Shown here: piece by piece, positions 1 to 6,242 of the stretch
How the letters are laid out: each line of letters begins with the position of its first letter
How positions within the stretch are numbered: the stretch's first letter is position 1
Source of the DNA: CAJBIL01 sp044359525
Lineage (GTDB): Bacteria > Pseudomonadota > Gammaproteobacteria > Burkholderiales > Rhodocyclaceae
Length of the DNA: 23,098 nt
NCBI GenBank assembly: GCA_044359525.1
Contig: JBIKLY010000059.1
Span: forward strand, 1 to 23,098
Reading direction: 5' to 3'
Position numbers and translations under genes: made by a program
The notes under the pieces: generated by a model
Seen by the model: the letters and a program-made list of their open reading frames with translations, nothing else
Told to the model about the DNA's origin: nothing
Database searches by the model: none

Positions 1-44
1 CAGACTCTATTTAATTTTTTTAAAATTAAATCGTGTCTGACCCC
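1..44. repeat. AT-rich inverted repeat truncated by the window edge
   Basis: The left arm at 1-18 (CAGACTCTATTTAATTTT) pairs with the right arm at 22-39 (AAAATTAAATCGTGTCTG) across a 3-nt spacer, with three adjacent mismatches inside the arm. The right arm is followed by ACCCC, so the full element probably begins with GGGGT just outside the window. GGGGTCAGA-type inverted repeats of this style often accompany REP-associated (Y1) transposase genes or act as intergenic palindromes, but no transposase is visible here. It could also act as a terminator for a gene to the left. The structure is seen directly; the identity is inferred. Confidence 0.5.
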
Positions 45-46
45 AT

Positions 47-64
47 ATAGTCCAAACGGATCAT
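47..64 (+). promoter_or_regulatory. Degenerate PEP-CTERM-type box upstream of galE
   Basis: The sequence ATAGTCCAAACGGATCAT matches the left half of the 18-bp element found upstream of the three PEP-CTERM genes (TAGTCC-N4 followed by G-rich sequence). Its right half is poorly palindromic. It ends 60 nt before the galE start, closer than at the PEP-CTERM genes (91-115 nt). If real, it would place galE and manC under the same regulator. As a single degenerate match it is less secure than the other three. Confidence 0.35.
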
Positions 65-124
65 TGGAGTGAATCGTGTTGGCATGGGAAATCACGGATA
101 ATTGCGGATTGGATTGGAGTTGGC

Positions 125-1138
125 ATGAATATTTTTGTGACGGGCGGGGCGGGGTATATCGGGTCGCATGCTTGCGTGGAGTTGCTGGGCGCGGGGTATG
201 CGGTGACGGTGTTTGACAATTTTAGCAATAGCAGCCCCGAGGCACTGGCGCGGGTTGAGCGGATCACCGGGGGCAAGGTGCGTGTTGTTCGCGGTGATGT
301 GCGTGACCGGCCGGCGCTGGAGGCGGCCTTGCGCGAGAGCGGCGCGGGTGCGGTGATCCATTTCGCGGGGCTGAAGGCGGTTGGCGAGTCGGTGGCGCAG
401 CCGTTGATGTATTACGACAATAATGTGGTCGGTGCGCTGCGCCTGCTTGAGGCGATGGCGGCGTGTGCGGTGAAGACGCTGGTTTTTAGTTCGTCGGCGA
501 CGGTTTATGGCGACCCGCAGTGTTTGCCGTTAACCGAGGATCATCCCTTGTCGGCGACCAATCCTTACGGGCGCAGCAAGTTGATGATCGAGGAGATTCT
601 GCGTGATGTGCAGCGCAGTGATCCGTCGTGGCGGTTTGCCCTGTTGCGCTATTTCAATCCGGTGGGTGCGCATGAAAGCGGCCTGATTGGCGAAGATCCG
701 CAGGGCGTGCCGAATAATCTGATGCCTTTCGTGGCGCAGGTGGCGGTCGGGCAACGCGAGTTTCTGAATGTGTGGGGCGATGATTATTCGACGCCCGATG
801 GCACCGGGGTGCGTGACTATATTCATGTCGTCGATCTGGCCATCGGTCACCTCAAGGCGCTGGCGCGCCTGCAGAACAATGCCGAATGCCTGACGGTGAA
901 TCTCGGTACCGGCACGGGTTACAGCGTCCTGGATATGGTGCAGGCGTTCGAGCAGGCGAGTGGGCGACCGGTGCCGTACCGTATCGGGCCGCGCCGGCCG
1001 GGTGATGTTGCCGCGTGCTATGCCGATCCGAAACGGGCGCTGGATTTGTTGGGCTGGCGCGCGGAGCGCGGCCTGGAGGCGATGTGCGCCGATGGCTGGC
1101 GCTGGCAGTGCGCGAACCCGTCGGGTTATGCGGCCTGA
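125..1138 (+). CDS. galE: UDP-glucose 4-epimerase
   Basis: This 337-residue protein has the usual GalE length and interconverts UDP-glucose and UDP-galactose in the cytoplasm, using tightly bound NAD. It is an extended short-chain dehydrogenase. The Rossmann motif GGAGYIG is at residues 7-13, the catalytic Ser region FSSSATVYG at 121-129, and the YxxxK pair at Tyr148/Lys152 in NPYGRSK. The RYFNPVGAH segment typical of GalE follows. The ATG at 125 has a good TTGGAG ribosome site six bases upstream. The manC-type gene starts 30 nt after the stop, so the two probably form a nucleotide-sugar operon feeding exopolysaccharide or LPS. UDP-GlcNAc epimerase activity cannot be excluded from sequence alone. 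Confidence 0.93.
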   Translation: MNIFVTGGAGYIGSHACVELLGAGYAVTVFDNFSNSSPEALARVERITGGKVRVVRGDVRDRPALEAALRESGAGAVIHFAGLKAVGESVAQPLMYYDNNVVGALRLLEAMAACAVKTLVFSSSATVYGDPQCLPLTEDHPLSATNPYGRSKLMIEEILRDVQRSDPSWRFALLRYFNPVGAHESGLIGEDPQGVPNNLMPFVAQVAVGQREFLNVWGDDYSTPDGTGVRDYIHVVDLAIGHLKALARLQNNAECLTVNLGTGTGYSVLDMVQAFEQASGRPVPYRIGPRRPGDVAACYADPKRALDLLGWRAERGLEAMCADGWRWQCANPSGYAA

Positions 1139-1168
1139 GTAAACTTTGATGTCTATTTTCTGGAATAA

Positions 1169-2611
1169 ATGATGCAGCCATTGATCCCTGTTGTGCTCTC
1201 CGGCGGCTCCGGTACGCGTTTGTGGCCGTTGTCGCGGGAAAAATATCCGAAACAGTTGTTGCCCTTAATCGGGGAGGATTCGCTGCTGCAGGCGACATTG
1301 CGCCGTGTCGACGGGATCGCCGGGGTGGTGCTTGCGGCGCCGATGGTGGTGTGCAATGAGGAGTACCGCTTTGTAATTGCCGAGCAGTTGCGGTTGATGG
1401 GCAAGCAGGGCGCGATTCTGCTTGAGCCGGTTGGCCGCAATACGGCGCCGGCCCTGACGCTGGCGGCACTGGCGGCGATGCGTGACGGTGATGATCCGAT
1501 CCTGCTGGTGATGCCGGCCGATCATGTGATCCTCGATACGCCGGCGTTTCAGGCGGTGGTTTGCCAGGGCGCTGCGCTGGCTGACGAGGGTGCGGTGGTG
1601 ACTTTCGGCATCACGCCGGATTCGCCGGAAACCGGCTATGGCTACATCCAGTCGGGCGCGATTTTCAATGAACACGGCGCCCGTGCCATTGCGCGTTTTG
1701 TCGAAAAGCCAGATCTGGCGAAGGCGCAGGCCTATCTCGATGAAGGTTCTTATCTCTGGAACAGCGGCCTGTTCATGATGCGTGCATCGGTCTGGCTGTC
1801 GGCGATCGATGCCTGTCGTGAGGATATCCTGACCGCGTGCCGTGCTGCCTGGGCGCAGGGTTCGGCCGATGGCGAATTCCTGCGGGTCGGCAAGGAGGCT
1901 TTTGCGCAATGTCCCAGCGATTCGATCGACTACGCCGTAATGGAGCGCATCGCCGCCGGCGAAGGCGCGCTGCCGTCCGGCGTGGTGATTCCGTTGTCGG
2001 CCGGCTGGTCAGACGTCGGCGCATGGGACGCCCTGTGGAAGGTGCTGCCCAAGGATGCGCAGGGTAACGTCGCGCAGGGCGATGTGTTTCTGCACGACTG
2101 CCGGAATACCCTGGCGATGTCCGAAGGCCGGCTGGTCGCCTGCATCGGCGTGGAGGATATGGTGATCGTTGAAACGCCCGATGCGATTCTGGTGGCGCAC
2201 AAGGACAGGACGCAGGATGTCAAAAAGGTCGTCGATGCCCTCAAGCGCGACGGCCGGCCCGAGGGCCAGTTGCACCGCAAGGTCTTCCGCCCGTGGGGCT
2301 CGTACGACGGCGTCGACGCTGGCGAGCGTTTTCAGGTCAAACGCATCGTCGTCAAGCCGGGCGCCACGCTGTCGCTGCAGATGCACCATCACCGCGCCGA
2401 ACACTGGATTGTCGTGCGTGGCACCGCCAAGGTGACGCGCGGCGATTCGACCTTTCTGGTGTCCGAAAATGAATCGACGTTCATCCCGCTGGGAACCAGG
2501 CACCGCCTGGAAAACCCCGGTTGCGTCCCGCTCGAAATGATCGAAGTGCAGTCAGGTTCGTATCTGGGCGAGGACGACATCGTGCGGTTTGAGGATGTTT
2601 ACGGGCGATAG
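1169..2611 (+). CDS. manC: Mannose-1-phosphate guanylyltransferase / mannose-6-phosphate isomerase (bifunctional)
   Basis: The 480-residue protein makes GDP-mannose from mannose-1-phosphate and GTP. It carries a C-terminal type II phosphomannose isomerase cupin, as in ManC/CpsB/AlgA/XanB. The N-terminal nucleotidyltransferase signature GGSGTRLWPLSREKYPKQ is at residues 12-29 and the mannose-binding motif FVEKP at 177-181. The cupin begins near residue 373 (RPWGSYD) and continues with the metal-site region QMHHHRAEHW. The start is ATG-ATG (1169 or 1172) with a weak GGA ribosome site. It lies 30 nt behind galE and ends before a strong terminator, suggesting a two-gene operon for polysaccharide precursors. 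Whether the cupin is active was not tested. Confidence 0.92.
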   Translation: MMQPLIPVVLSGGSGTRLWPLSREKYPKQLLPLIGEDSLLQATLRRVDGIAGVVLAAPMVVCNEEYRFVIAEQLRLMGKQGAILLEPVGRNTAPALTLAALAAMRDGDDPILLVMPADHVILDTPAFQAVVCQGAALADEGAVVTFGITPDSPETGYGYIQSGAIFNEHGARAIARFVEKPDLAKAQAYLDEGSYLWNSGLFMMRASVWLSAIDACREDILTACRAAWAQGSADGEFLRVGKEAFAQCPSDSIDYAVMERIAAGEGALPSGVVIPLSAGWSDVGAWDALWKVLPKDAQGNVAQGDVFLHDCRNTLAMSEGRLVACIGVEDMVIVETPDAILVAHKDRTQDVKKVVDALKRDGRPEGQLHRKVFRPWGSYDGVDAGERFQVKRIVVKPGATLSLQMHHHRAEHWIVVRGTAKVTRGDSTFLVSENESTFIPLGTRHRLENPGCVPLEMIEVQSGSYLGEDDIVRFEDVYGR

Positions 2612-2683
2612 TGCGTAAACCATTTAAATCATGGTGTTGCAGGCCGCTATGCCTTTAGTAATAGCCCGAAAGAACGAAGCTGG

Positions 2684-2712
2684 AAAAACCTGCTGCAAAG
2701 CAGGTTTTTTTT
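2684..2712 (+). terminator. Rho-independent terminator after manC
   Basis: A perfect 11-bp stem (AAAAACCTGCT, loop GCAA, AGCAGGTTTTT) runs straight into eight T residues. It lies about 70 nt beyond the manC stop and ends the galE-manC unit. Confidence 0.92.
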
Positions 2713-2810
2713 CGACATCAACTTTCTTCTCGGAGATTGCGCAGCGCGCCTGTTTTTCGTGCGCTACGCCTTATGGCGTAGCCTGAAAGAGCTAAACCTT
2801 TTGGGTCGGA

Positions 2811-2828
2811 TTAGTCCGATCGGGCCAT
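2811..2828 (+). promoter_or_regulatory. PEP-CTERM-associated palindromic box, copy B
   Basis: TTAGTCCGATCGGGCCAT is an imperfect inverted repeat (TAGTCC-N4-GGGCCA) ending 111 nt before the PEP-CTERM start at 2940. It shares TAGTCC and the downstream GGGC core with the boxes at 6208-6225 and 15040-15057. Like the latter it is followed by ATTGCG. Conservation in front of three otherwise unrelated PEP-CTERM genes suggests a transcription-factor site. The factor is not in the window. Confidence 0.6.
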
Positions 2829-2939
2829 TGCGAATAATCGGTGATGTAGCCAGACTGGTTGGGTGGATAAATTTTTTTAACAGCGGTTATTTCTTCCGGA
2901 ATTTCTGATCTTTCCACGCAACCCGAATGGAGGGCCCCC

Positions 2940-3545
2940 ATGAAAATCAAGCAACTCGTACTGGCAGCATCCCTGGCTGCTGCGTCCCTGGGCGCACAGG
3001 CAACCGTCAACGTCGGTGGCATCAATTTTGCAAACGATGCTTTCGCTGATTCACTGATTTACTCAATCGGTAGCTATTCGACGTCCGGCGGCAGTCTGGC
3101 CAGCGTTCTGACCGACAACAATCCGGGCACGTACGCATTTTCGTTTACGCCTGGTGCTGGTGTGATGCTCGGTTTTACGAACAACGTGTTCAACGGCGCT
3201 GGCGCCGACCTGGCAATCTTCGAGCTGGGTGTTCCTGACACCGTCAAGGTTTCCCTCGGTTTCCAGACCCTGTCCTTTCAGACAGTAAGCACCGGCTACA
3301 ACGCGGGTGGTTTTGCCTTGAACGTGGCACTGATCGACTTTTCAGCATTTGGCATCGCAAGCGGTGCGAATTTGCAATATCAGACAATCGGTCTCGATGT
3401 CGCTGCCAATGGTGGCACTGTGCCGTCCTTGTCGCTGGTTGGTGCATTGCACACGGCACCGGTTCCTGAACCCGAGTCCTACGCCATGCTGCTCGCCGGT
3501 CTTGGCCTGATGGGCACCATTGCACGTCGTCGCAAGACCAAGTAA
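2940..3545 (+). CDS. PEP-CTERM sorting domain-containing protein (NF038126-like unknown ectodomain)
   Basis: This 201-residue exported protein has a Sec signal peptide (MKIKQLVLAASLAAASLGAQA, residues 1-21). Its ectodomain is rich in Gly, Ser, Ala and aromatic residues, consistent with a beta-sandwich. The C-terminal PEP-CTERM tripartite tail starts near residue 175: VPEPESYAMLLAGLGLMG followed by TIARRRK. Exosortase is known to cut at such tails to release or anchor proteins at the cell surface, usually in exopolysaccharide-producing bacteria. The ATG has a strong GGAGG ribosome site. The gene stands alone between two terminators behind a palindromic box. The ectodomain function is unknown to me; the subfamily label is tentative. 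Confidence 0.88.
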   Translation: MKIKQLVLAASLAAASLGAQATVNVGGINFANDAFADSLIYSIGSYSTSGGSLASVLTDNNPGTYAFSFTPGAGVMLGFTNNVFNGAGADLAIFELGVPDTVKVSLGFQTLSFQTVSTGYNAGGFALNVALIDFSAFGIASGANLQYQTIGLDVAANGGTVPSLSLVGALHTAPVPEPESYAMLLAGLGLMGTIARRRKTK

Positions 3546-3572
3546 TCAGAGTTTTTGAACGACGCCGTATTG

Positions 3573-3604
3573 AAAAGGCCTGCTTTCCAGCAGGCCTTTT
3601 TTTC
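3573..3604 (+). terminator. Strong, probably bidirectional terminator after PEP-CTERM gene
   Basis: A perfect 12-bp stem (AAAAGGCCTGCT, loop TTCC, AGCAGGCCTTTT) is followed by a T-run on the plus strand. The flanking A residues give a T-run on the minus strand too, so it can also stop the convergent toxin-antitoxin transcript. Confidence 0.92.
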
Positions 3605-3629
3605 GCCATTTTTTAATCTGCGAAATATG

Positions 3630-3660
3630 AAAAAACCGCTCTGATCCCCGGACAGGGGAT
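3630..3660 (-). terminator. Possible weak terminator of the toxin-antitoxin operon
   Basis: On the minus strand the hairpin ATCCCC-TGTCC-GGGGAT is followed nine bases later by six T residues. It lies about 65 nt past the antitoxin stop. The gap between stem and T-run makes it weak, and the hairpin at 3573-3600 may be the real stop. Confidence 0.35.
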
Positions 3661-3726
3661 TCAGCACAGCGTCGATAGCGCGACTGAATCGAGGCGGCGG
3701 CGGGTAGCGGAGATTGCCGCCGTTGG

Positions 3727-4101
3727 TTAAGCTACTTCGGCCTGCAAGCTGACGCGATTAGCGGTTGCCCGGACTTCCTTCATGCGTCCGTGGCCAGGTA
3801 GTACTTTGTCGGCAATCGTTACCAGTCCAGCGCGTTCCAGTTCACCGATATCGCGCTTTACCGCACTGCGGTCTCGATGCAGACGTTCCGAAATCTGGGT
3901 AATTGAACCAGGCATCTCTTTCACCGCACGGAACAGCGCCAGGCGAGCCGTCGTGATCAGCTTCATCAGGTCAGCAGGGTCTTCGAAGCTGACAATGCGT
4001 TCGTCGGGCAACGGTTTGCCACCATCCGCCGCCTTGGCCAACTGGCGGCCACGTTTGAAGAACGCTTCTTCCGTTCCTGTTTTGATGGTGAGCTTGGTCA
4101 T
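3727..4101 (-). CDS. HVO_A0114-like winged-HTH antitoxin of a TumE-type toxin-antitoxin pair
   Basis: This 124-residue protein is a small MarR-like winged helix-turn-helix DNA-binding protein. The core runs from about residue 50 to 105: RLALFRAVKEMPGSITQISERL, then HRDRSAVKRDIGELERAGLV as recognition helix and wing. Proteins of this kind (HVO_A0114 family) are commonly encoded next to TumE/DUF6516 toxins and act as antitoxin and autorepressor. Its ATG overlaps the toxin stop by four bases (ATGA, 4098-4101), so translation is coupled. The likely operator is the inverted repeat at the toxin start. Base composition is lower in GC than the neighbours, suggesting acquisition by transfer. The family call comes from motif recognition, not a search. 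Confidence 0.75.
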   Translation of the reverse strand: MTKLTIKTGTEEAFFKRGRQLAKAADGGKPLPDERIVSFEDPADLMKLITTARLALFRAVKEMPGSITQISERLHRDRSAVKRDIGELERAGLVTIADKVLPGHGRMKEVRATANRVSLQAEVA

Positions 4102-4397
4102 TTTCTGTCCTTCAGGGCAGTCCAGTCTTGTTCAAAGCGCGCTTCAATATCTTCGAAACTGATAAATTCGATAGCTTGCACGACACTGAAATAGTGGCGA
4201 TGGTGACCATCGTGAGCGTTGTCGTAACCAAGCACACGCCCATTGTCAGCTGGGTGGATGTTGTGATTGATGTAGGCCAAGTTGTAACGGGTGACTTTTC
4301 TTGTGGTTTCATCAACCCAGATTTCTCTGCGCAGTTTTCCGTTTCCGCGTTTGTCGGAAATCTTGTGGGATTCGTCGACAATCTTCAAGTCAGCCAT
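4098..4397 (-). CDS. TumE/DUF6516-family toxin
   Basis: This 99-residue protein has the DUF6516/TumE pattern: a charged N-terminal part with REIWVD, a core of short strands (RKVTRYNLAYINH), then YDNAHDGHHRHYF followed by an acidic helix (SFEDIEARFEQDW). The YDN...HxRH segment is the family hallmark and may form the active site. The molecular target is not known to me. It is the first gene of the pair, whereas antitoxin-first order is commoner in type II systems. No Shine-Dalgarno site precedes the ATG, and a TATTAT -10-like hexamer ends five bases before it, so the mRNA may be leaderless. Confidence 0.72.
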   Translation of the reverse strand: MADLKIVDESHKISDKRGNGKLRREIWVDETTRKVTRYNLAYINHNIHPADNGRVLGYDNAHDGHHRHYFSVVQAIEFISFEDIEARFEQDWTALKDRK

Positions 4398-4417
4398 GAC
4401 TTATAATATCACGGCTG
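4391..4417 (-). promoter_or_regulatory. Candidate operator/promoter of the toxin-antitoxin operon
   Basis: An inverted repeat, CAGCCATGA (4391-4399) and TCACGGCTG (4409-4417), matches at 8 of 9 positions across a 9-nt spacer. It covers the toxin start codon (CAT at 4395-4397 on the plus strand). The minus-strand TATTAT (4403-4408) lies in the spacer. Repressor binding here would block both promoter and start. No good -35 element was found. Confidence 0.5.
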
Positions 4418-4479
4418 GTGTATCGTGGGCGCCGACTCAAAGAGAGCCGAGTCCCGACAAAAAATAAGCGAGGCATTGA

Positions 4480-4605
4480 TTGAACCTGAAAACCGCATTC
4501 AACACAGAGATCACTTGAAACGACGACTCGCCCAGCAGGTGAGTTAAAGCTTCACCTCTGGGCCTCTGTGTTGAAAGCGCTTGTAACTAAGTTTTCTAGG
4601 TTGAA
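4480..4605. repeat. Diverged palindromic repeat element (third, degenerate family member)
   Basis: The arms TTCAACACAGAG (4498-4509) and CTCTGTGTTGAA (4564-4575) are perfect complements. An outer weaker pair (TTGAACCTGAAAAC near 4480 and GTTTTCTAGGTTGAA near 4590-4605) extends the structure, and a small inner hairpin surrounds CCCAGC. The right arm, CTCTGGGC-CTCTGTG, has the same 8-nt unit layout as the two well-conserved repeats at 10731-10836 and 12055-12163. I infer a degenerate copy of that family. No ORF is supported here. Confidence 0.5.
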
Positions 4606-4631
4606 ACCGTTTTGATGCCCGTACCAGACCC

Positions 4632-5342
4632 TTAGCGTAACGTCGATTGGGCTATCGAATCAAGGCGTGTGCCGGGCAGGTAGTTGCGGCTCACCGGTTT
4701 GGCAGCGGCTTTTTGTACCAGCAGGCTGCTGCCCGCCTGGTACTTGCTGATCACAGCGGGGACGTAGTTGCGGGTTTCGCTGTAGGGCGGGATGGTGTTG
4801 TTGTAGCGCTTTACTGCGCCTTCACCGGCGTTGTAGGCCGCCAGGACAAGCTCGATGCGGTTGTCAAATCGTTGCATTAGTCCGCGCAGGTGTTGCGTTC
4901 CGGCACGCAGGTTGTCGTCGACCCGGGCCGGGTTGCTAACGCCGTAGCGCAAGGCCGTTTCCGGCAAGACCTGCATCAGTCCGACGGCGCCCTTGGGCGA
5001 TACGGCGGCTGGCTGGTAGGCGGATTCGACGGCAACGACTGCATGCACGAGCGCCGGGTCGAGGCCGGCTTCACGTGCCGCGGTGTCAATCTGGCGGGCA
5101 TAGGGTTTGTCGGATAGTTTTGCTGCGCCGCTGGGCTCGATCCGGTAGCGCGGATCAAGCTGGTAGGGTGCTACGGTGGTGCGGAGCGGGGCCTCGGGGA
5201 AGCTGCTGCTCAGCAGGCGGTAGGGCGATGGCTCGGGCGACGCGCGGTGTTCACCGGCCTGCAGTGCCGGCATTGCAGCCAGCAGGAGCGCGGCCAGTGC
5301 GCTGCGGGAGGCAGTGGCTTTAAGGCGGGGCAAGCAGTTCAT
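4632..5342 (-). CDS. Periplasmic lytic transglycosylase (SLT domain)
   Basis: This 236-residue exported enzyme should cleave the MurNAc-GlcNAc bond of peptidoglycan to give 1,6-anhydro products. A signal peptide covers residues 1-29 (hydrophobic ALAALLLAAMPALQA), followed by a linker and a Slt-type lysozyme fold from about 80 to 200. Family motifs are present: catalytic Glu106 in AVVAVESAYQP, GLMQVLPETA at 121-130, AYNAGEGAV at 169-177 and PYSETRNYV at 186-194. The only N-terminal Cys (position 3) is not in a lipobox. It lies downstream of a PEP-CTERM gene on the same strand, separated by a terminator, so co-transcription would need read-through. It is shorter than Slt70 and closer to MltC/EmtA-type catalytic modules. 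Confidence 0.88.
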   Translation of the reverse strand: MNCLPRLKATASRSALAALLLAAMPALQAGEHRASPEPSPYRLLSSSFPEAPLRTTVAPYQLDPRYRIEPSGAAKLSDKPYARQIDTAAREAGLDPALVHAVVAVESAYQPAAVSPKGAVGLMQVLPETALRYGVSNPARVDDNLRAGTQHLRGLMQRFDNRIELVLAAYNAGEGAVKRYNNTIPPYSETRNYVPAVISKYQAGSSLLVQKAAAKPVSRNYLPGTRLDSIAQSTLR

Positions 5343-5362
5343 CGCTCGGGTCCACGGAAAAG

Positions 5363-5392
5363 AAAAAGGAGCTCATGGCAGGGCTCCTTTTT
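5363..5392 (-). terminator. Terminator after the second PEP-CTERM gene
   Basis: A perfect 10-bp stem (AAAAAGGAGC and GCTCCTTTTT) closes a 10-nt loop. On the minus strand it follows the PEP-CTERM stop by about 14 nt and ends in TTTTTCTTTTC. It sits between that gene and the downstream transglycosylase. Confidence 0.85.
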
Positions 5393-5405
5393 GCGATCCA
5401 CGTTT

Positions 5406-6092
5406 TTAGTTAGCGGACTTGCGCCGACGGGCGATGGTGCCCATCAGGCCCAGGCCGGCGAGCAGCATGGCGTAGGATTCGGGTTCGGGAACGGCTTGCA
5501 TGACCGAGACGTTGTCAATGAAACCGCCCAGTGTGTCGGTAGTGCCGCCAGCAGCAAAGCTCAGTTGGGTCAGTGCAGACGTTGCGGTGAAGTTGAACGT
5601 CACCTGCTCCCACGTTTTCTGGAGATTGCTCACCGTGCTGATGTTGCCTGTGCTGCTGCCGAAGCTGTAGTTGATCTGGTTGCTGGCAGCGCTAACGTTG
5701 GGGCGTGGCATATACCAGAAGCTGATGTCGTATTTGCCGCCCACCGTGGTGGCGATGTTCTGGAACATGACGCTATTGGTGTTGATGCCCAAGGTCGTCA
5801 AGCCGCCATTTCCGGCGTGGCTGTCGAGTTCGACGTACTTGGAACCATGCTGGGCCAGGACGGGAGCGCCGCCCGGGTATTTCACTGTGCCGTTGGTTTG
5901 AACCTCAATGCCGGCACCACTGGCCAGCGTCCAGTCGGGAAGGGTGTTGCCGGAGACGTTGGTATAGACGTGCCAGCCACTGGTGACGCTGGCTTGCTCA
6001 AAACTACCGTCCAGGACCAGATTTGTCGCGGCTTGGGCATTGAGTGCCGAGAGGGCCAACAGGGTGGAAATTGCGATTTTGGTGAGTTTCAT
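5406..6092 (-). CDS. PEP-CTERM sorting domain-containing protein with jelly-roll-like ectodomain
   Basis: This 228-residue exported protein begins with a Sec signal peptide (residues 1-21, ending NAQA-A). The mature part opens with TNLVLDGSFEQ, then GWHVYTN, TLPDW and an FIDNVSV strand near the end. These are typical of DUF642/CBM-like carbohydrate-binding jelly rolls. The sorting tail starts at residue 201: VPEPESYAMLLAGLGLMG, then TIARRRKSAN. The start has an AAGGA ribosome site. A palindromic box lies 115 nt upstream. Next to it on the same strand is a TIGR03790-family gene, a family largely confined to exosortase-bearing genomes. Surface or matrix binding is inferred; no ligand can be named. 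Confidence 0.88.
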   Translation of the reverse strand: MKLTKIAISTLLALSALNAQAATNLVLDGSFEQASVTSGWHVYTNVSGNTLPDWTLASGAGIEVQTNGTVKYPGGAPVLAQHGSKYVELDSHAGNGGLTTLGINTNSVMFQNIATTVGGKYDISFWYMPRPNVSAASNQINYSFGSSTGNISTVSNLQKTWEQVTFNFTATSALTQLSFAAGGTTDTLGGFIDNVSVMQAVPEPESYAMLLAGLGLMGTIARRRKSAN

Positions 6093-6207
6093 GGTGAGTC
6101 CTTCGGTAGCCCGATGTTGAATAAATGCTTGTAACGATTATCGGTGAAGGGGGTCGGGCCAACAATGAGCCGAAGGTACTAACGGAGGCTGTTTTTGCTC
6201 ATTTGGC

Positions 6208-6225
6208 TTAGCCTGTTTGGACTAA
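6208..6225 (-). promoter_or_regulatory. PEP-CTERM-associated palindromic box, copy C
   Basis: Read on the minus strand this is TTAGTCCAAACAGGCTAA, the most symmetrical copy (TTAG-YC-N-rich centre-GG-CTAA). It ends 115 nt before the PEP-CTERM start at 6092. It lies in the gap after the TIGR03790 stop, so it belongs to the PEP-CTERM gene alone. A GG-N10-GC pair about 65-80 nt before the start could be a sigma-54 site but is not shared by the other copies. Confidence 0.6.
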
Positions 6226-6242
6226 TCGGCTGGGCGGGCCGC

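Larger units (their letters stand above)
2612..2939. other. Intergenic region between manC and the first PEP-CTERM gene
   Basis: This 328-bp stretch has no supported gene. It holds the manC terminator (2684-2712), a short GC-rich hairpin (GCTACGCC-TTAT-GGCGTAGC, 2763-2782) without a T-run, the palindromic box at 2811-2828, and a roughly 110-nt leader before the PEP-CTERM start. I could not identify a convincing sigma-70 or sigma-54 promoter in the leader. Confidence 0.7.

Noticed and set aside
4870..4895. TTAGTCCGCGCAGGTG resembling the PEP-CTERM box
   Set aside because: It lies inside the transglycosylase coding sequence, its right half is not complementary, and no gene start is suitably placed.
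5247..6134. 295-residue plus-strand open frame across the transglycosylase start and second PEP-CTERM gene
   Set aside because: The opposite strand has clear signal peptides, domain motifs and ribosome sites; this frame has none.
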